Below, piece after piece: positions 17,016-24,912 of a stretch of 64,000 bases of DNA. The stretch comes from Poriferisodalis sp965215815 (GTDB taxonomy: Bacteria > Actinomycetota > Acidimicrobiia > Acidimicrobiales > Poriferisodalaceae). How positions within the stretch are numbered: the first letter of the stretch is position 1; each line of letters opens with the position of its first letter. The DNA is taken from the NCBI RefSeq assembly GCF_965215815.1, contig NZ_CBDCEO010000012.1, positions 868,001 through 932,000 on the forward strand. Reading direction: 5' to 3'. The position numbers and the translations under genes were made by a program. The notes beneath the pieces were generated by a model. The model ran no database searches. It was given only the letters and a program-made list of their open reading frames with translations, and was not told the DNA's origin.

Positions 17016-18085
17016 GGCCGCTCCGCATTGTGACGATGCCGGCGGGGAAACAGCCCGCGCTGAGATCCGCCCAAGTGCCGGGTGTCCGCCCAAAGCAGAG
17101 AGATCGAGTTGTTTGGAGCGTTGTGAGACAGCACAACCGGCAGCCTGCCGCCTCCGAATCCGTGCCGGATATCGTCACCTGCAACATCGATATGGGCACC
17201 GAGCTGATCGAGCAACCGATTGTCAAAGTACTTCTCGCACATCTCGAGCAGAACCGAATCCTCGACGCGCAGTGAGCTTGGAAGGACCTGTATCGCCTTA
17301 AGTTGCCACGACCATCCGACCTGGCCCAACAGCTGGTTGATGTGGTCGAGAGCCGTCTCGCTCGCACAATAGAGAAGCACGCTTACGTTCGGCTCGGCGA
17401 CCACAGCGACATCCGTCAGGCGATCGAGTTGCTCCTTGGCCTTGACGAGACGACCCGTAAACGAACCACCATCCTTCGGCCGCATCATCGTGACGCCGCT
17501 GGCGGAGAAGTCGTCCACAAGCACCACATGCTCGAAGAGCGCAGCTTCGTCGTCAAGTGCTTTCCGAAGGTCGTCTCGCATACGTTCTGCCGAAGACTCC
17601 GCCATTTCTGGCGCGATGTAGAACTGCTCGTTCGAGAATTCGCTTGTCCTGCGCAGCTGGTCAATGTGCGCTCCGTCGCCAAGCCCGAGGATCAACGTTT
17701 GGCGGTGCAGCTTCATGAACTCGTCCGATGCCTTGATTCTCGCGAGCTCCCACGGCTGACAACCCAGCCGTGCGGCCGCCGTTCGGAGCAACGTGGGCCG
17801 GATGACATCGGGGTAGGCCGTCTCGATGAGGTGGTCAAGCTCAGCAGTAGAGATGAAGACCATCTCGTCGCGCACAAACTCAGCCGCTCGTTGTCGGTCT
17901 TCCGTGGACATCTGGCCAAGCCAACCGGTGAGGTTCTCGAGAAACCCCTCTCCTGCCCGGTAGCCACCGTATTCGTCGAACTTTAGGCGTGCCATTGCCT
18001 GGTACTCGCCGCCCCGATTCGCGACATCGGCCGCCTCCCAGTTGAGAACGCGAGCCAAGAGCTTCTCGAGGAGCTGGTCCTTCAC
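17012..18085 (-). CDS. Phosphoribosyltransferase-like protein (PRTase-CE type) of the defence-like operon
   Basis: A 357-residue protein with a type I PRTase PRPP loop, HVVLVDDFSASGVTM (about residue 190), where two acidic residues precede the phosphate-binding turn. The N-terminal half is helical; the end has the pattern NAPNNSISLLW ... GLFPRRHRH that I associate with PRTase-like proteins named from conflict-system surveys (PRTase-CE). PRTases join PRPP to a base or similar group, so the operon could build or salvage a nucleotide-like signal. A GTG at 18085 overlaps the SIS/HAD stop as GTGA; the frame extends upstream to 18193 but that would overlap the neighbour by 112 nt. Confidence 0.82.
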   Translation of the reverse strand: MKDQLLEKLLARVLNWEAADVANRGGEYQAMARLKFDEYGGYRAGEGFLENLTGWLGQMSTEDRQRAAEFVRDEMVFISTAELDHLIETAYPDVIRPTLLRTAAARLGCQPWELARIKASDEFMKLHRQTLILGLGDGAHIDQLRRTSEFSNEQFYIAPEMAESSAERMRDDLRKALDDEAALFEHVVLVDDFSASGVTMMRPKDGGSFTGRLVKAKEQLDRLTDVAVVAEPNVSVLLYCASETALDHINQLLGQVGWSWQLKAIQVLPSSLRVEDSVLLEMCEKYFDNRLLDQLGAHIDVAGDDIRHGFGGGRLPVVLSHNAPNNSISLLWADTRHLGGSQRGLFPRRHRHNAERP

Positions 18086-19932
18086 GGGCGAGGCAGTCGA
18101 AGTCGCCAACCGGAGGACGTATTGCTCAGCGCCCTCAGATAGGCCACGAGCGCCTCCGGGCCCCGCCGTCCCGAGCGAGACAGGTTCCAGCATCGCGTCG
18201 GGTCACCGCTGCAACGGTCGACCGAAAGGGACCATCGCCGCGCAGCAAGCATCTCGAAGTCGTTCCCACCAACCTCTCCCCGGTCTCCAATGGCCAGCAC
18301 CGGCTTACCGCCGCAATTCTCAAGCCTCTCCACCACTGCCACTTTGGACGTCGTGGCAGCGACCACATCGACGGAGTGGCCCGATTGCACGACCTTCAGG
18401 CCATCCGCTCCTGCGCGGGCTAGACACTCCTGCACCCAGCGCGAGACCGATGCGACGCTTAGACCGACGCCTGTCACAGGCCGAACCGAGACCTGCCACG
18501 GCCGGTTCTCAATCTTGACGATTGTCGCGAACTCCGATTCGCCGAGCACGTGGCTGAAGTGTTCCAGTTCGTTGCAGTCCGAGCGGTCGCCGGTTGGGGC
18601 AGGGTCGCGCAGGCCGATGACGACGGCACCGTTGTAGAGCCCCATCGTCACGCTCGGCCAGAGGTCTTGCGGCACCAATCCGCGGAATTCCTCGAGGAGT
18701 CCGACCCCACGCCCAGTAGCGACGCCGAGGAGACAACCTTCGTCCAGAAGTCGAATCACTTCGGAGCACACTTCGGGCAGGGGCCCGTCAAAGCGATCTT
18801 TCGTCCCACACATCGTGCCGTCGTAGTCCAACACCACGCCACCGAATCGCGTTGCGCTGACGTCCCGGCGCCATGCCGCATAGCTCAAGGACACGTTACG
18901 GGCCAGAGAGCTGCGAGCTGGGATCTCGGCTGCGGCTACTTTGCGTTCGACTGCGCCGGCCTCTTCAACCGCGATGTGCCGACGCGCTGACTGGTGATAG
19001 AGGCGTCGTCCGAACGTCGGGACCCGAGGTCGGGCAGGATCGATGCCGGCTGCACTTGCAGTCTCCCCCACCGTTCGCATCGACGCGCACAGCAGATCCA
19101 AGGCGCCGGCGAACCCTTCTCTCGACGTCCATACGCGATGAACCCGCACACCATCGGGCAGCTCCTTGAGCACCGCCTCAGCTAGCGACTCTGTCGCGGG
19201 ACCTGCAAGGGAGACGATCGAGGTGGTCTCCAGGTGCCGCGCTAAGCCTGTGTGTCTCCCATGGGCAAAGTTGCGATAGTCAGCGACCTGCACACTCGCA
19301 AGGCCGATCTCGGAAAGACGAGTCTCGAGATCGATCGCCGCTGGCCGTTGGCCCGAACCGTGAAGGATCAAGACACGGTCCGTCTCAATCGCTCGTACGG
19401 GGAGCTTGAGCCATGGCAGCGTGGGCAACGCCGTCGCAGGATCCGCGGCCCGAACAAACAGGGTGGCCAACGCCAACACGCTGTTCGTCGCGAGAAAGCC
19501 GTCCAGCACGACGGGCTCGATGTGAATCGCATCTGAGAGATGCCTGGTCACGTTAGGTTTGAGCAACGCCGGGTCACGATGCGTTACGAGCACAACCGGG
19601 TAGCTGTGACGTTGCCGGGAAGCTGCGAGGCAAAAGGCGATGTCAGGATGCGACGCGCGCGACGAGATCACAACGACCGATGCGTCTCGGACCGTGGCCT
19701 CGCTCGCCAGCGCCAGAGGCGTAACCGCTGTGGCAAGGGCCCCCCAAGTAGCGACATGCACCTCCGCGGCCAGCTGCGCTACCGCGAGGCTTCCTCCGGA
19801 CGCTGCGAAGATCGCTGGGCGCCGCCCCATGGACGCTTGCAGTTCGACGAGTTGTGCGATGTCCGCCCGTTGTGCTGACTCGTACGATTCCCCCAGTCGA
19901 GCAAGCTCCTCAATGTAAGTTGGTCGTCTCAC
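18082..19932 (-). CDS. Double-SIS sugar isomerase fused to a Cof-type HAD hydrolase
   Basis: First gene of the minus-strand operon, 616 residues. Residues about 35-165 form a SIS domain (IFAASGGSLAVAQLAAEV, VVVISSRASHPDIAFCLAASR), about 195-330 a second SIS domain with the GlmS-like ILHGSGQRPAAIDLE and FAHGRHTG, and about 370-600 a HAD hydrolase with all four motifs: VVLDYDGTM, ATGRG, TSKVAVVE and IGDRGEVGGNDFEML. The HAD insert is of the Cof/sugar-phosphatase kind. So one polypeptide could isomerise a phospho- or aminosugar and dephosphorylate it. The start is the GTG at 19932 (VRRPTYIEEL); the frame is open upstream but enters the divergent gene. Confidence 0.85.
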   Translation of the reverse strand: MRRPTYIEELARLGESYESAQRADIAQLVELQASMGRRPAIFAASGGSLAVAQLAAEVHVATWGALATAVTPLALASEATVRDASVVVISSRASHPDIAFCLAASRQRHSYPVVLVTHRDPALLKPNVTRHLSDAIHIEPVVLDGFLATNSVLALATLFVRAADPATALPTLPWLKLPVRAIETDRVLILHGSGQRPAAIDLETRLSEIGLASVQVADYRNFAHGRHTGLARHLETTSIVSLAGPATESLAEAVLKELPDGVRVHRVWTSREGFAGALDLLCASMRTVGETASAAGIDPARPRVPTFGRRLYHQSARRHIAVEEAGAVERKVAAAEIPARSSLARNVSLSYAAWRRDVSATRFGGVVLDYDGTMCGTKDRFDGPLPEVCSEVIRLLDEGCLLGVATGRGVGLLEEFRGLVPQDLWPSVTMGLYNGAVVIGLRDPAPTGDRSDCNELEHFSHVLGESEFATIVKIENRPWQVSVRPVTGVGLSVASVSRWVQECLARAGADGLKVVQSGHSVDVVAATTSKVAVVERLENCGGKPVLAIGDRGEVGGNDFEMLAARRWSLSVDRCSGDPTRCWNLSRSGRRGPEALVAYLRALSNTSSGWRLRLPRP

Positions 19933-19986
19933 ACCACGAGTCTCGCAAAAATGCCGATGCACCGGAACGATACCCCTGAACTCGCA

Positions 19987-20007
19987 CCGAACGAATATTC
20001 GTCTCGG
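19987..20007. promoter_or_regulatory. Palindromic operator candidate between the SIS/HAD operon and SIR2 gene
   Basis: ACGAATATTCGT at 19991-20002 is a perfect 12-bp palindrome, flanked by CCGA (19987-19990) and TCGG (20004-20007), which extends the dyad with one unpaired base. It sits in the 83-bp gap between two divergent start codons (19932 and 20016), ideally placed to control both directions. It is AT-richer than its surroundings and might also overlap promoter elements. The regulator is not known; no HTH gene is adjacent. Confidence 0.55.
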
Positions 20008-20015
20008 TCGCCGGA

Positions 20016-21653
20016 GTGAGCGTGACTGGCGCCTATTCGGGTCTCCAGGGTTTCTTTGAAGACCAATCCACTCGCGAGTCTCTCGCGTTCCTCGCTGATC
20101 AGAAACATATCGCGCTGATCGTCGGCGCCGGAGTGTCACGTGAGTCCGGACTGCCCGGGTGGTCAGACCTGCTCGAGCACCTACTCGGTGAGGTCGCCTT
20201 GACGAGCGCGCCGCTACGGAATCACAAACAGGATCTCACAGGCAACGGCGTCACGACGCTAGAAGCCAGAGCTGCGATCAAGCCACATGTGGCCAGCTTC
20301 AAGCGCCTCGTCATGGCGACCCATGGCCTGCTCGGCGCGGCGTCCATCGTGAAGAGCCACGTCCCTGCTGACGACTACATACCAATGATTGAGCGAGCGC
20401 TGTACCAGCCCGCGATGGAAAGCCAGCTGGATATCACCCCGGGCGCGACGGCGCGCGAGATCGCAGCACTGTGGACGGAACGTGGACCAGGGCGACTGAC
20501 CGTCATTACCACCAACTATGACCTCCTCATCGAACTCGCTCTCCTTGACGCCGGAGTCGCCGTGTCCGAGGTCGAGATCATCTCGGGAGAGCCTGGCCCG
20601 CACGAGACCGGCCTCAAGACGTATCGGGTCATCCATCTCCACGGCGTCATCCCACATCCCAATCAATCCACCGCGCTCTCGGTACCAGAGGGCGACATCG
20701 TGCTCGCCGAGGACGACTACTTCGGCGCGCTAGATGGCGGGTCGGCGACAGCGACCCGGCGGTACTGCCGGTCCCTTCTTGAGTCCGTTTCAAGCGTTTT
20801 CGTAGGGACAAGCCTCACCGATCCAAACCTGCTCTCGTACCTGCACAGCACCGCTAATCGGACGAGCGACGATGTCCGTCATTACGTTCTCGGGATCGGA
20901 CAGGGTGACCAACCACCCGGGATCGATGCGACTGACCTTGCCCTCGCTGCGAGCCGCCTCGCCTCCGCGAGGCGGCTCGTTGGCATGGGGGCGGAGCGCC
21001 TCGCCGCGGACTTCTTCTGCCAAACCAGCCTGTTTCTTCGCGAGCTCAGGCGCACCGCGGCCGGCGAGGCGGCCCTAGTCGACGAGCTCGCAAATTGGGT
21101 CCACTCAGCTGTCGAGATCGGTGTCCTACCCGGCCCCGCTTTCGCCACGCGTCGATCCCCCGCGCGCCTCGCACTGTCGAAGGCCGCCGGAGCCATTTCA
21201 AAGAACTTCGCTGATTTCGGTGCCCTCCACCAGGAGGACGAGACACTTGCACTACATCTATGGGCCCACGACCCAAGAAAGGGCGAACTCGTCCTCGTCG
21301 CCCGCTCGGATCTCGAGTTCCACGACGAGAACACCCTCGAGCGCCACCCAATCGAGATGCCATTTCATCGCCTCGTTGTCGAGGCTGTCTGCAGCGGCGC
21401 GCCGCTCGAGGCAGACGGCCCTGCCCTCGCTTCTTCGAAATGGGGCTCGATGCTCGTCGTGCCCATCAGCGTCGACACTGGCGACGTGCCCCACTCGGCT
21501 GTCCCGGCGGGCGCGATCGTGCTCGCATCTGACCTCTCGGACAACGCGGGACTAACCCGGCTCCGTGACACGCCAGCAGAACGTGCGCAACTGCTAACGA
21601 CCCTTTCCCAGCTCGGAAATCTGCTTCTGACCCGAGAGCACAAGCCATCGTGA
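20016..21653 (+). CDS. SIR2-domain effector with C-terminal GAF-like domain
   Basis: A 545-residue protein divergent from the five-gene operon. The N-terminal SIR2 fold has the NAD-binding GAGVSRESGLPGW, TNYD (TVITTNYDLLIEL), the catalytic-position histidine in VIHLHGVI, and FVGTSLTDPNL; this SIR2_2-type family acts as an NAD-depleting effector in several defence systems. Residues about 375-535 look like a GAF domain (SKWGSMLVVPISVD, AGAIVLASD), a small-molecule sensor fold. SIR2 plus GAF suggests ligand-gated NAD hydrolysis; this is inference. Translation starts at the GTG at 20016 after GGAG. The stop overlaps a small downstream frame as GTGA. Confidence 0.87.
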   Translation: MSVTGAYSGLQGFFEDQSTRESLAFLADQKHIALIVGAGVSRESGLPGWSDLLEHLLGEVALTSAPLRNHKQDLTGNGVTTLEARAAIKPHVASFKRLVMATHGLLGAASIVKSHVPADDYIPMIERALYQPAMESQLDITPGATAREIAALWTERGPGRLTVITTNYDLLIELALLDAGVAVSEVEIISGEPGPHETGLKTYRVIHLHGVIPHPNQSTALSVPEGDIVLAEDDYFGALDGGSATATRRYCRSLLESVSSVFVGTSLTDPNLLSYLHSTANRTSDDVRHYVLGIGQGDQPPGIDATDLALAASRLASARRLVGMGAERLAADFFCQTSLFLRELRRTAAGEAALVDELANWVHSAVEIGVLPGPAFATRRSPARLALSKAAGAISKNFADFGALHQEDETLALHLWAHDPRKGELVLVARSDLEFHDENTLERHPIEMPFHRLVVEAVCSGAPLEADGPALASSKWGSMLVVPISVDTGDVPHSAVPAGAIVLASDLSDNAGLTRLRDTPAERAQLLTTLSQLGNLLLTREHKPS

Positions 21654-21823
21654 CCCACGACCTCACAAACGCTATCCCCCGGCTCCAGCCAGGAACCCGA
21701 CACGGCGGTGGCCTGGCGCCTCACTCGGACCTACCCGAACGCTGGATCGCCGTCCTCAAGGCTGCTGCCGCCGCCCTCGACGCTCCGCCTACAACTCCGC
21801 GCCGCGACTCAGTCTGCAACTGA
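21650..21823 (+). CDS. Small coupled ORF after the SIR2 gene (57 aa)
   Basis: A GTG at 21650 overlaps the SIR2 stop (GTGA) and opens a 57-residue frame: MTHDLTNAIPRLQPGT at the start, then PERWIAVLKAAAAALDAPP. The coupling type is the same as at every other junction in this cluster, which is the main reason to think it is translated. No domain is recognisable; it could be a small regulator or inhibitor of SIR2, or a decayed remnant of a longer gene. Confidence 0.4.
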   Translation: MTHDLTNAIPRLQPGTRHGGGLAPHSDLPERWIAVLKAAAAALDAPPTTPRRDSVCN

Positions 21824-21919
21824 CGAAGGTTGTTGACAGCCGGGGTGTCTCGTGAGTGGAATTCCTGATTGACGATCGAGAGTAGCAACGCAAGTTCCGA
21901 CACCGTCTGGTGGTGCGCC

Positions 21920-22025
21920 GCGACGCTGAGTCGGACGCGTCGCGCCTTCTCGGGCTTGTCGTGCCAGATCGGGTACAGCACCCCGAGCACATCGGAGGGG
22001 GGACTGAGTTTCCGCAGGTCAGCAG
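21920..22025 (-). pseudogene. Relic of a P4-type integrase
   Basis: On the minus strand the frame contains VLYPIWHDKPEKARRVR; the island integrase has VLSPIWTTKPETARRVR at the same stretch (13 of 17 identical). Nothing before or after matches, and the frame is broken upstream and leads into unrelated sequence, so this is a short fragment of a second integrase. The whole 21824-22318 gap holds only this relic and no other gene. It marks an older insertion or deletion edge between the SIR2 cluster and the restriction gene. Confidence 0.6.
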
Positions 22026-22318
22026 CGGGGTTGAGTATGAAGTTCCCCCTAGTTCCCTCGGTTCAAATCCCTACGACATCCGACTTGGCTAGCCCGGCCG
22101 CGCTTGGGCGCCGTCGCGCGAGCGGTGGTTCGCCGGTTCGTTACCGACGCTGCCATTTCTTGCTGCCGGCTGGATTCCGTTATGCCTCGAGAGCCGTCTG
22201 CGCCGCACGCTCCCGGGGCTCGTGGAAGTTGCCCGCCTGGCCCCGCGGCGCTGACGTGTGTCTGCAAGGCCTGTGGCTCCCACGGCCAACGCGTGACCCG
22301 GTGGGGTTCACTCGCGCG

Positions 22319-23401
22319 CTAGGGCTGGAGGCTTGCGAAACTGTTGGTAGTCCGCCAGACGGCCGTTGCGGGGACCGTGAGAATCAAGTCGATGAGGTCC
22401 TGAGCAGGCATGCGCGGAAGAAGGACTGCCAGGCGCGTCGATGGCGGTTCGAAACGGCGGTAGTCGAGGAGTTGCCCGATAGCCATTCTCACTGATGCTC
22501 GCCGAACATCGCCCTTGGCTTCGTAGAGCACCCGATCGGTCTCGTCCACGAGATCGGATGCAAGCACAGAATCGGAGCCGTCCGGCCGGTACTTGCCTCG
22601 CGACACTGTGTGCCCTTGGCTCTCTAGGTACTCGACATAGGTCAAGACGAGGCCCTGTTCGCGTCGGCTGGCCACAATGTCGTGGCCCGGAACGGAGAAC
22701 TGGAACTGTTCGACCTTCTGCGCCTCGACCGCGACCCGGCTGACGCGCTGGCGAGGTGGTTCGGCAGGCCGCTCTGCCGGCAGTCCGCGCTCCTGTTGAA
22801 TCGCGGCGACGATCGCACCAAGCGCGTCCTCGTCCGACGCATACCGGTCCCACACATCTGCGTCGCCCCTAGCGAAGTTCGACGCGCCGCCTTTCTCGTT
22901 GGGGTCGAGCCAAGCGAAGTTCCCGAGCTTGAGCGCAACGGTGTCCGTGCTGCGGCCGTGGTGCGGGTCTGAACCAGTCGAGTGGACCGTCAGGGCGTCG
23001 AGAACGCGACAGAGCTCCTCGACGCGCGGATCAGTCTTATCGAGACGACCCGAGCGAAGGTAGAGGTCGAGTACGAGGATCCGCTCTTCCTCAGCCCAAG
23101 GTATGCCACGCGAATAGTTCTCGACCCGGAAACCAAGGGCCCTTAGGTGAGCAGCCACGGTGGCTTCTCCACCAGAGAAGTCCTGCGGCCGGAGGGGGCC
23201 GAGGTCAGGTCGATCAAAGCCGTGTGCAACACCGACGACGGCCTTGGAGTCATATCGGCGTCCACCATGGACAAGGAAATAGGTGCGCGCCCTCCCAAAG
23301 CCATGACGGTCAAGGAAGGTCTCCCTGCCCAGACGATCGAACTCGGCGGCTGCGCGTTCGACGCCCTCGGCGGTCACATCACCTAGAGCCGTTGCAACCA
23401 C
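22319..23401 (-). CDS. ScoMcrA-like predicted type IV restriction endonuclease
   Basis: 360 residues. The N terminus (AAAEFDRLGRETFLDRHGFG ... YFLVHGGRRYDSKAVVG) matches the head domain of Streptomyces McrA-type enzymes. The middle (WAEEERILVLDLYLR ... VALKLGNFAWLDP) is the domain that follows it in actinobacterial modification-dependent nucleases. The C terminus has a PD-(D/E)xK-like core, with Asp in ASDLVDETD and YEAKGD, instead of the HNH of ScoMcrA. It probably cuts modified or phosphorothioated foreign DNA; the target is inference. I start at the GTG at 23401 where family similarity begins; the frame is open to an ATG at 23476. Confidence 0.72.
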   Translation of the reverse strand: MVATALGDVTAEGVERAAAEFDRLGRETFLDRHGFGRARTYFLVHGGRRYDSKAVVGVAHGFDRPDLGPLRPQDFSGGEATVAAHLRALGFRVENYSRGIPWAEEERILVLDLYLRSGRLDKTDPRVEELCRVLDALTVHSTGSDPHHGRSTDTVALKLGNFAWLDPNEKGGASNFARGDADVWDRYASDEDALGAIVAAIQQERGLPAERPAEPPRQRVSRVAVEAQKVEQFQFSVPGHDIVASRREQGLVLTYVEYLESQGHTVSRGKYRPDGSDSVLASDLVDETDRVLYEAKGDVRRASVRMAIGQLLDYRRFEPPSTRLAVLLPRMPAQDLIDLILTVPATAVWRTTNSFASLQP

Positions 23402-23640
23402 CCCCAAGTGGCCGTCAAGACTCTCAACGCTAGTAGTGCACCTGCGCGGGTGATGCGGGCCGCGACTGTTCCGCATGGGTGAAACTCACCGGCTATTGCG
23501 CCGGCTCTAGGGGTCCCTTGACTCGTTGTGGGCGCATCCTGGGCGCGGCAGAATAGCTGCCTCACTTCACGCGAGTCCCGACGGCAATGCTTCTCTCTCG
23601 GCGGGTGAATTTCGAGTCTGGGTGGTCCTGGCAGTCATCC

Positions 23641-24597
23641 TCAGACCGATTCGTCGTTGAAGGCTTGTTCGTGTTTGGCTGCGTTGGTCAGGTGTGCTGC
23701 GCAGCTGACGGTGCCGTCGGGTCCGCCGACGACGTATTGAGCCGGTCGGCGTTCGTGGTCGGGGCACCAGCGGCACCACCATGAGGGGCCGACGGCGTCA
23801 AGGCTGAGCCGGTGCAGCAGCCAGTCTGTGTCCAGTTCTGGTGCTTCGACGAGCACGTCGAGTTCTCGTTCGACGATGTTGGCGATTGCGGGCTCGCCTG
23901 ACGGGATGGGGCACCATTGGTCGACAATCTCGCCGAGTCGGCCCACTCGGCCGACCATCATCTCGCCCTCGAGGACCAGCTTGACGTCGGGCCATGTGCC
24001 GCGTACGAATTCCCAGTTCAGCTCGCCGAGGCAATCTTCGGGGTGCAGCGGCCGCGCAGTGATGCGCACGGTCATGTCCTTGAGGGTGTGCGGGTCGTAG
24101 CCGACACCGACTGCGTCGAGTTCGCCATACCAATCGGTGAACGGTTCGTCGCTGAGAAATGCCGCGCATTTGGTCGACGCGGCGGCGCGTTCGAACATGT
24201 ACCAGTCGTTGTCGAGGTCGTCGGATTCGCTGATGCCCGTCGCGGTTGGCAGCCGGACCGCTGCGGGAACCCAGACTCTCGGGCCCGTCGGTTGTCGGAT
24301 GAGAATCCTGCTGGTCGGCCAGGCCGAGTCGATTGCTGCGACGGCGTCCGCGTGCGGCCACAGGCACTGTTCGGGATCGTCTCGCTTGAGCACGTCCACT
24401 GCGCCGAGGCGCGGGCCGTCGGGCTCTCCGAAGTCGACTGCCCACCATTCGTAGTTCCAGCCCTCGACCAGCTCGGCCTCGAACCAGCGCAGAGGATCGA
24501 CTCCGGTGACTCGTTGGAGGATCTGGTGGTTGTGCAGCCATCTGGCTTGCCGCGGCTCAGTCGGCGACGGCATTGGCGTTCGGGCATCGATCGGCAT
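23641..24597 (-). CDS. Hypothetical protein, 318 aa, acidic, Trp-rich
   Basis: No family recognised. It is an acidic, soluble protein starting MPIDARTPMPSP, with many tryptophans (WNYEWWAVDFGEP, LNWEFVRGTWPD) and a C-terminal motif WWCRWCPDH ... VSCAAHLT whose three cysteines and histidines could bind zinc. Codon usage looks coding throughout and long antisense frames are less convincing. It stands alone between the restriction gene and the cell-wall-binding gene; no operon partner is evident. Confidence 0.65.
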   Translation of the reverse strand: MPIDARTPMPSPTEPRQARWLHNHQILQRVTGVDPLRWFEAELVEGWNYEWWAVDFGEPDGPRLGAVDVLKRDDPEQCLWPHADAVAAIDSAWPTSRILIRQPTGPRVWVPAAVRLPTATGISESDDLDNDWYMFERAAASTKCAAFLSDEPFTDWYGELDAVGVGYDPHTLKDMTVRITARPLHPEDCLGELNWEFVRGTWPDVKLVLEGEMMVGRVGRLGEIVDQWCPIPSGEPAIANIVERELDVLVEAPELDTDWLLHRLSLDAVGPSWWCRWCPDHERRPAQYVVGGPDGTVSCAAHLTNAAKHEQAFNDESV

Positions 24598-24782
24598 GGA
24601 GTCGACCGTAGATGCGGGATGTGACGCCTAGGCGAATACGTGTCGGCTCCGCATTTCCCTGGGCAAGTCACGACGAGCGTTCTGAGTCCGTTCCGGAACA
24701 GACTCAAGCAGAGCTTGCCGGATTCATTGTTTGTGCCAGATGGATTGCAGGTCCGGCCCGGCCGGCGGCTACTCTCTGACCC

Positions 24783-24910
24783 GTCACCAACGCCGTCTCC
24801 CAAACCGGGGATTGGCACAGCTGAAAAGCAAGTGGGTCCCGCAAGGGTCCCTTCGGATCGGCTGTGTCGGCGTTGGTGACAGACATCGACCCACTGCCGG
24901 AGGGACCCAC
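24783..24910 (+). promoter_or_regulatory. Structured leader with possible ribosome-site switch
   Basis: The leader of the cell-wall-binding gene can fold strongly. GTCACCAACGCCG (24783-24795) pairs without mismatch with 24868-24880, a 13-bp closing stem around about 70 nt. Inside it, CACAGC near 24816 can pair with GCTGTG at 24861-24866. Separately GTGGGTCCC (24832-24840) is the exact complement of GGGACCCAC (24902-24910), which contains part of the Shine-Dalgarno GGAGGGA; a second GGGTCCC (24845-24851) could compete for it. Such mutually exclusive pairings fit a riboswitch or other cis-regulatory RNA. I do not recognise a known class. The 24598-24912 gap holds no gene. Confidence 0.5.
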
Positions 24911-24912
24911 CT

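Noticed and set aside
22040..22060. TTCCCCCTAGTTCCC as a fourth att core
   Set aside because: Several mismatches to the core, no paired GGGAAC at the 53-bp distance, and the adjacent integrase relic has the wrong orientation.
22050..22080. tRNA-like 3' end (GGTTCAAATCC)
   Set aside because: The bases around the T-loop-like sequence do not form a T stem and no acceptor or anticodon arm can be drawn.
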